Assembly (NCBI GenBank): GCA_028715435.1
Contig: JAQURU010000050.1
Coordinates: 1-5,171, forward strand
DNA length: 5,171 bases
Reading direction: 5' to 3'
Origin: Minisyncoccota bacterium
Lineage (GTDB): Bacteria > Patescibacteriota > Minisyncoccia > Minisyncoccales > CG1-02-41-26
The stretch's first letter is position 1, and the number at the start of each line of letters is the position of its first letter. Below, piece after piece: positions 1 to 5,171 of the stretch. A program made the position numbers and the translations under genes. The notes below the pieces were generated by a model. The model searched no databases. It worked only from the letters and a program-made list of their open reading frames with translations, and was not told the DNA's origin.

Positions 1-2148
1 CCAATGGTTTGTTCTGCTTACAACGCAGACTTTGACGGTGACCAAATGGCTGTTTATTTGCCCCTGTCGGATGAGGCCCAAAAAGAAGCCAGAGAATTAA
101 TGCTTTCTTCTCGCAATCTGTTAAAACCAGCCGATGGTTTGCCAATTGTTACTCCCACTAAGGATATGGTATTGGGTTGTTATTATATGACGGGCATAAA
201 GGAAATCCTTCATTCTGCTCAAGGCGAGGAAACTGTAAGGGTTTTTGGTAGCGAGGGTGAGGCGATTTTAGCTAATCAGTTAGGGCACCTGCCTTTAAGA
301 GAAAAAATAAAGATTTTAATGATTGATAAAACAAAGGCTTTAGAAAAAAATGCAGTTCCAGAATTCATTGAAACATCCGTTGGCAGGATTTTATTCAACC
401 AAGCTTTGCCAGACGATTTTCCTTTTATTAATGAGCAGGTTAGTTCAAAGAAGATTTCCAAAATTATCAGTAAAATTATTGAAACGCATACTTTAGAACA
501 AGCTCAACAAGCTTTAGATCGGATAAAGGACTTAGGTTTTGAATATGCCACTTTGTCAGGCATTAGTTGGGGTATGGACGATGTTATTGTGCCAAAAGAA
601 AAACCAGAACTTATTGCCCAGGCCGAGAAAGAAGTGGACAAAATTGAGTCCCACTATGAAAAAGGCTTTTTATCAAGCAAAGAAAGAAGCGCCAAATTGA
701 TTGAAATTTGGCAAACCGTTAAGCAGAAAATTGAAAAATTAGTCCCTTTAAATTTACCCAAAGATGGTCCGGTGTTTTCCATGATTGACTCTGGCGCCCG
801 AGGTTCTTGGGCCCAGCCAACCCAAATGGCTGGAATGAAAGGTTTAGTTACTTCTCCAACAGGCAGAATTATTGAATTGCCCGTAAAGAATTCTTTTAAA
901 GAGGGTTTTGATGTTTTAGAGTATTTCATTTCCACTCATGGCGCTCGTAAGGGCACATCAGATACGGCTCTGCGAACATCCGCTTCTGGTTATTTAACCA
1001 GAAGGTTGGTAGACGTGGCTCATGACATTATTGTTTCCTCCGAGGACTGTGGAGACGACACAGGCATGGAAATTTTAAGAGAACATGCTGATGAAACTGG
1101 CCAGGACTTTAAATTTAAATTTGTTGGGAGAATGGTTTTAAAAGACGTAAAAGATCCCAATACCAAAGAAACAATTGTTAAAGAAGGCGATGTTGTTTCT
1201 TGGGACCAAGCTAGGAAAATTGATGAAGCTGGCGTTAAGAATTTAACAGTTCGTTCGCCTTTAACCTGCCGCGATTTGCGGAGAGTTTGTCAAAAATGTT
1301 ATGGCTGGGATATGGGGCGAAACCGTTTGGCTGATCTTGGCACTGCTGTTGGGGTGGTGGCTGCTCAATCCATTGGTGAGCCAGGCACTCAGCTCACAAT
1401 GAGGACTTTTCACACTGGGGGCGTTTCCAGCGTAGGAGATATTACGCGGGGTTTGCCCAGAATTGAAGAAATTTTTGAAATGAGATCTCCTAAAGGGGAG
1501 GCCACTATGGCCATGTCAGACGGCATTGTTAAGGAGGTTGATTTAGAAAAAGGCAGAATCAAAATTGCTGTTAAGGGCAAAACAAAATCAGCCAAAGAGG
1601 AGATTATTGAATATGCAGTGCCTGCAGAAACTGAAGTGTATGTTAAAAAAGGAGACGAAATAAAAGCAGGTAGGGCTTTGTGCGGAGGCAGTTTGGATTT
1701 GAAAAAATTATTTAAAATAAAAGGTGTTGGAGAGACCCAAAAATATATCTTACAGGAAATTCAAAAAATTTATGCAGCTGAAGGTATTAACATTCACGAC
1801 AAACACATTGAAATAATGATAAAACAAATGTTTTCTCGTATTAGGGTGGCAGATGCCGGGGACGGGCCTTGGGTGCCAGGTCAAATTGTTACCAGGGCAG
1901 AATTTGAAGAAAACAATGCGCTTTTGAAAAAAGCTGGCAAAGCCACAGGCAAAGCCAAACCAGCTATTTTGGGCATATCCAGGGTAGCTTTAACTTCAGA
2001 CAGCTTTTTGTCGTCTGCTTCTTTCCAGGAAACCTCTCGTGTTTTAATTAAAGCTTCTTTGGAAGGCAAAGAAGACAAGCTCACTGGATTAAAAGAAAAT
2101 GTTATCATTGGCCGTCTTATTCCTGCTGGCACGGGCTACCGGAAATGA
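1..2148 (+). CDS. rpoC: DNA-directed RNA polymerase subunit beta' (RpoC), 5'-truncated by window edge
   Basis: This is the catalytic beta' subunit of RNA polymerase. The frame is open from base 1 (CCA, Pro) and ends at TGA 2146-2148. Numbering from the Met at base 4, the active-site motif NADFDGD lies at residues 7-13, with the Mg-binding aspartates D9, D11 and D13 (E. coli D460/462/464), so roughly 450 N-terminal residues lie outside. The bridge helix begins at YFISTHGARKG (about 307-340). The second zinc site is C349, C422, C429 and C432, with the family spacing of 7 and 3 in the last three. The trigger loop carries M466 and H470 (E. coli M932/H936) and runs directly into GDITRGLPR (478-486), so the large E. 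coli-type SI3 insertion is absent. The conserved C-terminal end GRLIPAGTGY is followed by only two residues, against a tail of tens of residues in E. coli. A strong terminator follows the stop. The Met at base 4 is internal and is not the start. Identification is certain. Confidence 0.98.
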   Translation, partial: PMVCSAYNADFDGDQMAVYLPLSDEAQKEARELMLSSRNLLKPADGLPIVTPTKDMVLGCYYMTGIKEILHSAQGEETVRVFGSEGEAILANQLGHLPLREKIKILMIDKTKALEKNAVPEFIETSVGRILFNQALPDDFPFINEQVSSKKISKIISKIIETHTLEQAQQALDRIKDLGFEYATLSGISWGMDDVIVPKEKPELIAQAEKEVDKIESHYEKGFLSSKERSAKLIEIWQTVKQKIEKLVPLNLPKDGPVFSMIDSGARGSWAQPTQMAGMKGLVTSPTGRIIELPVKNSFKEGFDVLEYFISTHGARKGTSDTALRTSASGYLTRRLVDVAHDIIVSSEDCGDDTGMEILREHADETGQDFKFKFVGRMVLKDVKDPNTKETIVKEGDVVSWDQARKIDEAGVKNLTVRSPLTCRDLRRVCQKCYGWDMGRNRLADLGTAVGVVAAQSIGEPGTQLTMRTFHTGGVSSVGDITRGLPRIEEIFEMRSPKGEATMAMSDGIVKEVDLEKGRIKIAVKGKTKSAKEEIIEYAVPAETEVYVKKGDEIKAGRALCGGSLDLKKLFKIKGVGETQKYILQEIQKIYAAEGINIHDKHIEIMIKQMFSRIRVADAGDGPWVPGQIVTRAEFEENNALLKKAGKATGKAKPAILGISRVALTSDSFLSSASFQETSRVLIKASLEGKEDKLTGLKENVIIGRLIPAGTGYRK

Positions 2149-2149
2149 A

Positions 2150-2260
2150 AAACTAAAAATCACAATTTAAAATTAAAAAATAAAACCAAAAACATTGCAT
2201 TGCGCAATGTTTTTGGTTTTTAACTTACTTTTTTCATTTTTCACTTTTAATTTTTAGTTT
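2150..2260. repeat. AT-rich inverted repeat flanking the rpoC terminator
   Basis: The 11-mer AAACTAAAAAT at 2150-2160 recurs as its exact reverse complement at 2250-2260. The arms lie on either side of the shared terminator and start just after the rpoC stop on one side and overlap the regulator's stop codon on the other. The neighbouring bases are also A/T-rich and loosely alike. The arms could extend the terminator stem or be remnants of low-complexity intergenic repeats. The composition is so biased that chance is a real alternative. Confidence 0.35.
2182..2224. terminator. Bidirectional rho-independent terminator between convergent genes
   Basis: A perfect 17-bp stem is formed by 2182-2198 (AAAACCAAAAACATTGC) and 2204-2220, with a five-base loop ATTGC at 2199-2203. 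Read on the plus strand, the right arm is U-rich and ends in a run of T, giving a tail for rpoC transcripts. Read on the minus strand, the mirror arm is also U-rich and is followed by T-rich sequence, so it would also stop transcripts of the regulator, whose stop codon is about 40 bases away. It is the only hairpin of this quality in the 110-bp gap. Confidence 0.93.
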
Positions 2261-3014
2261 ATTTCTGGTATTTCTCCGCTCCTTCCCAGGCCAATTCAAA
2301 GATTTTCTTTTGCGCGTCCGCAATTTTTTGGCTTTCAATAATAATCCCCAGCCCCTCTTTAAACGAAGCCATTATAATTTTATTGTCAAATATATTAACT
2401 TCAATTTCTATATTTAGTTTTTCTTTGGGCACTAGCCGTGTTTCCCTTAATTCCGCTTTGTCGTTTCGCGCTCGTTCTTGGGTTTGGGAGGTATTGGGCG
2501 CAATAAATCGGCCATGAATGCCTTTGGCAACCCTTCTTTTTAAGTAATTTTCGCCAAAATTTTGCATTGTTTCAAAATATGGTTCAGCTGAACCATAACC
2601 AATAAGTGGCTCTTTGGCTGTTAATGTTTCTTCATACACTTCTTTTAGCCCGTTAATGCCTTCATAAAATTTTACTTTTGGTTTTTCTATTTTTTGGAAA
2701 ATTGATTTTAATTCTGGCAGTAATTTCTTACTGGCCTCAAATTGGGCTTGGGCTTCTTGAAATTTGCTTTGAGAAAAGGCAATTATTTTTTCTGGGTCCT
2801 CAACTGTATATTTTTTGATTGTGCCTTCCCCTAGAGCATTAGCTAGGCCCTTAGAGCAGAGCATTTCTACAATATCATAGCCAGTTGTTCTGTTTATTTT
2901 AGCTTGTCGGCCAATCTCACTAACCGTCGAAGGCCCCATCTCTAGCAAGGCCAAATAAACCATAGCTTCTTTTTCTGTAAAACCTAATTCTACGAGCTGT
3001 TTTGGAGATAACAT
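2259..3014 (-). CDS. TrmB-family transcriptional regulator
   Basis: This is a complete 251-residue cytoplasmic DNA-binding protein. Residues about 5-75 form a winged helix-turn-helix of the TrmB type: LGFTEKEAMVYLALLEMGP, then VSEIGRQAKINRTTGYDIVEML as the HTH, then a wing (GEGTIKKYTVEDP). Residues about 78-110 look helical and coiled-coil-like (KFQEAQAQFEASKKLLPELK). Residues about 113-245 fit the TrmB C-terminal effector region, beginning KVKFYEGINGLKEVYEETL, with later beta-type segments (IFDNKIIMASF, GLGIIIESQ). Many archaeal TrmB proteins bind sugars, but I see no basis for naming a ligand here. The ATG at 3014 is preferred because AGGA at 3028-3025 lies 10 bases upstream, and the next Met (residue 18) would cut off the first helix. 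The gene is monocistronic, convergent with rpoC and divergent from ftsK. A long leader and a consensus promoter precede it. The family call is firm; target and signal are unknown. Confidence 0.9.
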   Translation of the reverse strand: MLSPKQLVELGFTEKEAMVYLALLEMGPSTVSEIGRQAKINRTTGYDIVEMLCSKGLANALGEGTIKKYTVEDPEKIIAFSQSKFQEAQAQFEASKKLLPELKSIFQKIEKPKVKFYEGINGLKEVYEETLTAKEPLIGYGSAEPYFETMQNFGENYLKRRVAKGIHGRFIAPNTSQTQERARNDKAELRETRLVPKEKLNIEIEVNIFDNKIIMASFKEGLGIIIESQKIADAQKKIFELAWEGAEKYQK

Positions 3015-3020
3015 ATATGA

Positions 3021-3055
3021 TAATTCCTAATTAACCTAATTTCTAATTTCTAAAT
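3021..3055. repeat. Tandem TAATT(N)C-type AT-rich repeat, left copy
   Basis: About four to five degenerate copies of a 7-8 base unit (TAATTCC, TAATTAAC, CTAATTTC, TAATTTC, TAAAT) lie directly upstream of the regulator's ATG and include its AGGA ribosome-binding site. The reverse complement of this pattern reappears at 3162-3196. It resembles short AT-rich filler of intergenic DNA. Confidence 0.5.
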
Positions 3056-3161
3056 AAGAACCTGCTCGCTTTGCTCGCAGAACCCTGTTTTCAGCAAGGT
3101 TATAAATTATATTCCGAAAATAAGCACCAATTAAAAAATGACCAATTGGAATTTAGACATT

Positions 3162-3196
3162 ATTTAGTAATTAGTAATTAGAGCAATTAGAAATTT
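3162..3196. repeat. Tandem TAATTAG-type AT-rich repeat, right copy (inverted relative to 3021-3055)
   Basis: Copies of GTAATTA/GCAATTA run through this stretch (TTAGTAATTAGTAATTAGAG, then CAATTAG). The array is the approximate reverse complement of 3021-3055, so the two could pair in the leader RNA and enclose the hairpins between them. The composition is low-complexity, so chance pairing is possible. Confidence 0.5.
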
Positions 3197-3213
3197 TTCA
3201 CTTTCGTATTTCC

Positions 3214-3242
3214 ATTTTATACTAATTGTTGCTTTGTGTCAA
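3214..3242 (-). promoter_or_regulatory. Sigma-70-type promoter for the TrmB-family gene
   Basis: Read on the minus strand, TTGACA (3242-3237) is followed by a 17-base spacer and TAAAAT (3219-3214). The -35 is a perfect match, the -10 is five of six, and spacing is optimal. The predicted start is near 3207. No other good promoter points at the regulator gene. Confidence 0.75.
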
Positions 3243-3286
3243 CCCCTTCCCACAAAAACAAAATAAAACCCGTCAAACCCTTGTTC

Positions 3287-3306
3287 TGTGTGGTTTTTCC
3301 CACACA
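3287..3306. promoter_or_regulatory. Inverted repeat between divergent promoters, candidate operator
   Basis: TGTGTGG (3287-3293) and CCACACA (3300-3306) form a perfect 7-bp inverted repeat around a six-base spacer TTTTTC. A related CCCACA occurs at 3249-3254. The centre lies about 30 bases upstream of the plus-strand -35 at 3324 and about 55 bases from the minus-strand -35 at 3242. No T-tract follows, so it is unlikely to be a terminator. A two-fold site for a dimeric regulator, possibly the neighbouring TrmB-like protein, would fit, but nothing in the sequence names the binder. Confidence 0.4.
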
Positions 3307-3323
3307 ATCTTTGTCGCTATCCG

Positions 3324-3352
3324 TTGACATTACGAGTTTATTAAGTTATAAT
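3324..3352 (+). promoter_or_regulatory. Consensus sigma-70-type promoter
   Basis: TTGACA at 3324-3329, a 17-base spacer and TATAAT at 3347-3352 match the consensus in all twelve positions at the optimal distance. The start of transcription would be near 3359. No ATG start codon in any frame follows within 150 bases, and an intrinsic terminator lies about 70 bases past the predicted start, so the promoter seems to drive a short RNA or an attenuated ftsK leader. Confidence 0.85.
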
Positions 3353-3358
3353 ATACCC

Positions 3359-3468
3359 GTAAAGTCAAATCAAAAATTTTCCGCACATTAGTTGCCTTTA
3401 TTCTCTGGCCCAAAAGCATTAAGAAATATATCCGCGGAGGGGACGCCAACCTTTGCGGATTTTTATTT
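3359..3468 (+). ncRNA. Putative small RNA or attenuated leader of about 110 nt
   Basis: This unit is defined by a perfect-consensus promoter upstream and a hairpin with T-tract at its end, and it contains no ATG. I do not recognise it as 6S, SRP, RNase P, tmRNA or a riboswitch class; the SRP core motif is absent and it is too short for the typical forms of the others. Besides the terminal hairpin, CCGCA at 3381-3385 can pair with TGCGG at 3454-3458, and GTTG at 3391-3394 with CAAC at 3447-3450. These pairings would compete with the terminator stem. A separate promoter for ftsK downstream favours an independent RNA, but an attenuated leader is equally compatible with the layout. Confidence 0.5.
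3430..3468 (+). terminator. Rho-independent terminator upstream of ftsK
   Basis: An 11-bp stem is formed by ATCCGCGGAGG (3430-3440) and CCTTTGCGGAT (3450-3460), including two G-U pairs (3436 with 3454, 3437 with 3453). The loop is the nine bases GGACGCCAA. It is followed by TTTTTATTTATTTT. The stem base is GC-rich in otherwise AT-rich surroundings. It lies about 85 bases upstream of the ftsK start, so it would stop transcripts from the 3324 promoter before ftsK. Confidence 0.75.
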
Positions 3469-3493
3469 ATTTTGTTTTATTGGTTTTTAACAA

Positions 3494-3523
3494 TTGCAGG
3501 GTGGGTTGGTTATGTGGTAAAAT
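3494..3523 (+). promoter_or_regulatory. Probable ftsK promoter with extended -10
   Basis: TTGCAG (3494-3499), an 18-base spacer and TAAAAT (3518-3523) with the extended -10 element TGG immediately before it (3515-3517). Transcription would begin near 3530 and give a leader of only about 20 bases before the ATG at 3553. Its place just after the terminator explains how ftsK can be expressed despite that terminator. Confidence 0.55.
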
Positions 3524-3552
3524 TGATAAATAAAAACAAGCGATTTTTGTAT

Positions 3553-5171
3553 ATGGGTAAACATAAGAATAAGAATGGGAAAAATCAGAAGGATTTTAAT
3601 GAAAAAGAAACATTGCCGGTTTTAACCAACAGGGTTAAAAAAACAATTGTGGCTATTTGTTTATTTGTGCTGTCTATTATAGTGGCTTTTTCTTTTTGGC
3701 AAAAATCCGGTTCTGGAGGCCAGGCCATATTTAAGATATTTCATTTTTTAGTGGGTCAAGCAGTTTATGTTTTGCCATTTCTGTTGCTTTTAACTGGGTT
3801 TTTAATTTCACGCCCCAGAAAGCGAAGAATATTTTTACCAGCCAGTTTTGTTTTAGGGCTTTTTACCATTGGTGTTTCAGGTATTTTGGCCACCAAGGCA
3901 ATTGGAGAAAAAGATGGGGGTTGGATTGGCTACTTGTTTAGTTGGCCGGTTTTCCATTATTTTGGAACAACTGTGGCCTATATAGTTTTTGCTTGTTTTA
4001 TCTTAGTGGCAGGGATTATTGCATTTGAAATGATGCCCAAAGGAAAAGAAAAAGATAAAAAGGAGAAACCCGCCCAAAGCCCTGCGGCTAATGAGGCGGG
4101 CAGGCCAAAGTTTGAGATAAAGCCAGTGGAGGTTATTAAAACTTCGAACTCTATTTCAGAGAAGGCCTTTAAAAAAGCGCCGATTGTTGAGCTTAAAAAA
4201 GAAAAAATAAAGCCCCAAGAATCCCTGGCTGTGTTTTTAGATACACAATATAAGTTTCCTTCAGTTGAATTGTTGGAAATTGGCGATGAAAAGCCTTCTA
4301 GCGGGGACATTGAATTTAATGCCATTGCTATTAAAAAAACTTTGCAGAATTTTGGCATTGAAGTTGAGATGTCAGAAATTAATGTGGGGCCCACAGTTAC
4401 TCAATATACTTTAAAACCAGCTGAAGGGGTTAAACTTTCTAAAATTACAGGCTTAAGCAATGACTTGGCTTTGTCTTTAGCAGCTCATCCTATTAGGATT
4501 GAAGCGCCAATCCCAGGAAAATCTCTTGTTGGCATTGAGGTGCCAAATAGCACTAGGGCTAAAGTTAAACTTGGAACAGTTATATCTTCGTCTGTTTTTC
4601 AAAATCCTTCTGCGCTTTTAAATTTGGCTTTGGGTAAAGATGTTATGGGCAGCCCAATTTGCGTTGACTTGGCTAATATGCCTCATATGTTAGTGGCAGG
4701 AGCCACGGGCTCTGGTAAAAGCATTTGCCTGAACACCATTATTATGAGCTTGATTTATCGCAATTCGCCTAAGAATTTGCGAATTATTTTAATTGACCCC
4801 AAAAGAGTAGAGTTTCCGGTATACGGTGCATTGCCGCACTTATTAACCCCGGTTATTTTAAATGCCAGGAAAGCAGTAAATGTTTTAAATTGGTTGGTTG
4901 GTGAAATGGAACGCAGGTTTGAAGTTCTTCAAGAAGCTGGAGCAAGAGACATAGTTTCTTTTAACAAAATTCAACAAGCCAAGTCCCAAAAAAATAAAAA
5001 ACCAACTGTTAATGAGCTTGAAGACAACGAACCAATGCCTTTTGTGGTTTTGATAATTGACGAATTAGCTGATTTAATGATGGCCAAAGGCAAAGAAGTG
5101 GAAGCAGCCATTGTTCGATTAAGTCAGTTAGCCCGGGCAGTAGGTATTCATTTGGTGGTGGCTACTCAGCG
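3553..5171 (+). CDS. ftsK: DNA translocase FtsK/SpoIIIE, 3'-truncated by window edge
   Basis: This is a membrane-anchored, ATP-driven double-stranded DNA pump that acts at the septum to clear and align chromosomes during division. The visible 539 residues start with a Lys/Asn-rich cytoplasmic tail (1-30). Four hydrophobic helices follow at about 31-49, 64-86, 94-113 and 138-158, then a short charged linker (about 161-225). The FtsK alpha domain (about 252-355) carries VGPTVTQY at 278-285. The motor domain has Walker A GATGSGKS at 383-390 (K389), DPKRVEF, the conserved VGEMERRFE segment, Walker B LIIDELADLMM (D503, E504), and VVATQR at the edge. The rest of the beta domain and any DNA-reading gamma domain lie outside. 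The short linker is closer to SpoIIIE-like proteins than to E. coli FtsK. The start at ATG 3553 is chosen because MGKHKNK fits the usual basic N-terminus and the next Met is residue 160, past the helices. No Shine-Dalgarno sequence precedes it. Family identity is certain; the start is fairly certain. Confidence 0.96.
   Translation, partial: MGKHKNKNGKNQKDFNEKETLPVLTNRVKKTIVAICLFVLSIIVAFSFWQKSGSGGQAIFKIFHFLVGQAVYVLPFLLLLTGFLISRPRKRRIFLPASFVLGLFTIGVSGILATKAIGEKDGGWIGYLFSWPVFHYFGTTVAYIVFACFILVAGIIAFEMMPKGKEKDKKEKPAQSPAANEAGRPKFEIKPVEVIKTSNSISEKAFKKAPIVELKKEKIKPQESLAVFLDTQYKFPSVELLEIGDEKPSSGDIEFNAIAIKKTLQNFGIEVEMSEINVGPTVTQYTLKPAEGVKLSKITGLSNDLALSLAAHPIRIEAPIPGKSLVGIEVPNSTRAKVKLGTVISSSVFQNPSALLNLALGKDVMGSPICVDLANMPHMLVAGATGSGKSICLNTIIMSLIYRNSPKNLRIILIDPKRVEFPVYGALPHLLTPVILNARKAVNVLNWLVGEMERRFEVLQEAGARDIVSFNKIQQAKSQKNKKPTVNELEDNEPMPFVVLIIDELADLMMAKGKEVEAAIVRLSQLARAVGIHLVVATQ

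Larger units (their letters stand above)
3015..3207 (-). promoter_or_regulatory. Long 5' leader of the TrmB-family gene
   Basis: If transcription starts about 7 bases after the -10 at 3219-3214, the mRNA has a leader of about 190 nt. Within it, 3081-3101 can fold as AACC/GGTT plus CTG/CAG around a TTTT loop. Bases 3062-3080 can fold as CTGC/GCAG around an inner GC/GC pair, and this segment carries the direct repeat GCTCGC at 3064-3069 and 3073-3078. There is no T-tract after these hairpins on the minus strand, so they are not terminators. A second -10-like TATAAT (3111-3106) with a poor -35 could give a shorter leader. A regulatory role is inferred from length and structure only. Confidence 0.4.
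3015..3552. other. Divergent intergenic region (538 bp) between the regulator gene and ftsK
   Basis: No ATG-initiated gene is visible in this gap on either strand. It contains, from left to right: the regulator's leader with AT-rich repeats and two small hairpins (3015-3207), the minus-strand promoter (3214-3242), a C-rich segment with a 7-bp inverted repeat (3243-3306), a plus-strand consensus promoter (3324-3352), a short putative RNA ended by an intrinsic terminator (about 3359-3468), and a second plus-strand promoter just before ftsK (3494-3523). The separate entries give the evidence. The plus-strand frame of ftsK is stop-free back to 3352, which is discussed in the findings. Confidence 0.8.

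Noticed and set aside
276..2132. Several open frames of 60-90 codons on the minus strand inside rpoC (276-461, 654-935, 1410-1595, 1881-2132)
   Set aside because: They lie antisense to a gene whose protein is conserved throughout, show no recognisable domain, and are best explained as mirror frames of rpoC codon use.
3106..3134. Second minus-strand promoter (TATAAT at 3111-3106)
   Set aside because: The -10 is perfect, but the -35 at 17 bases (TTAATT) matches only three positions, and AT-rich DNA gives such -10 hits often. It is kept only as a possible alternative start.
3131..3160. Nine-residue upstream reading frame (MSKFQLVIF) in the leader of the regulator
   Set aside because: It has no Shine-Dalgarno sequence, lies in low-complexity DNA, and has no run of regulatory codons; a frame this short is expected by chance.
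3287..3306. Terminator reading of the TGTGTGG/CCACACA hairpin
   Set aside because: No T-tract follows on either strand, and neither predicted transcript passes through it.
3290..3306. DnaA-box-like sequence (TTTCCCACA) as a sign of a replication origin
   Set aside because: It differs from TTATCCACA at two positions, there is no cluster of boxes, and no dnaA or dnaN is nearby.
3512..3520. Minimal start-stop frame ATG-TGG-TAA just before ftsK
   Set aside because: It is two codons long, overlaps the putative -10 element, and would not be transcribed from the ftsK promoter proposed here.
3978..4394. 138-codon open frame on the minus strand inside ftsK, with hydrophobic stretches
   Set aside because: It overlaps the linker and alpha domain of an intact FtsK, and its hydrophobicity follows from reading Lys/Glu-rich codons in reverse. 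No promoter or ribosome-binding site supports it.

Overview
The window holds the ends of two large housekeeping genes and one complete regulator gene. From left to right these are the 3' two-thirds of rpoC (+, 1-2148), a bidirectional terminator, a TrmB-family transcriptional regulator on the minus strand (3014-2259), a 538-bp divergent intergenic region, and the 5' part of an ftsK/spoIIIE DNA translocase (+, from 3553 off the right edge). All three proteins are intact where visible and carry their family's key residues.

The organism is a bacterium: it has a bacterial RpoC with the second zinc site, a bacterial FtsK, and sigma-70-type promoters. The DNA is AT-rich, the intergenic DNA is full of short TAATT/CTAAAAAT-type runs, rpoC is not followed by rpsL/rpsG, and the RpoC C-terminus is trimmed. 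This combination most resembles Patescibacteria (candidate phyla radiation, Parcubacteria-like), but that is inference from general character and not a phylogenetic result. UGA reads as stop here: it ends rpoC, and no in-frame UGA occurs in any of the three frames.

rpoC and the regulator are convergent and share a 17-bp hairpin terminator (2182-2220). The regulator and ftsK are divergent. The gap between them is the richest part of the window. It holds a minus-strand promoter (TTGACA, 17 bp, TAAAAT) with a leader of about 190 nt before the regulator. It also holds a 7-bp inverted repeat between the two promoter systems, and a plus-strand consensus promoter (TTGACA, 17 bp, TATAAT). That plus-strand promoter is followed about 110 nt later by a clear intrinsic terminator, and then by a second plus-strand promoter with an extended -10 just ahead of ftsK. 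The consensus promoter plus terminator look like an independent small-RNA unit or an attenuated leader; I do not recognise the RNA.

Functionally, RpoC is the catalytic beta' subunit of RNA polymerase, the TrmB-like protein is probably a ligand-responsive regulator that may act on this intergenic region, and FtsK couples chromosome segregation to division. I see no defence system, mobile element, CRISPR array, tRNA or rRNA. The main candidates for something undescribed are the orphan promoter-terminator unit at 3324-3468 and the stop-free stretch in frame with ftsK that overlaps it.
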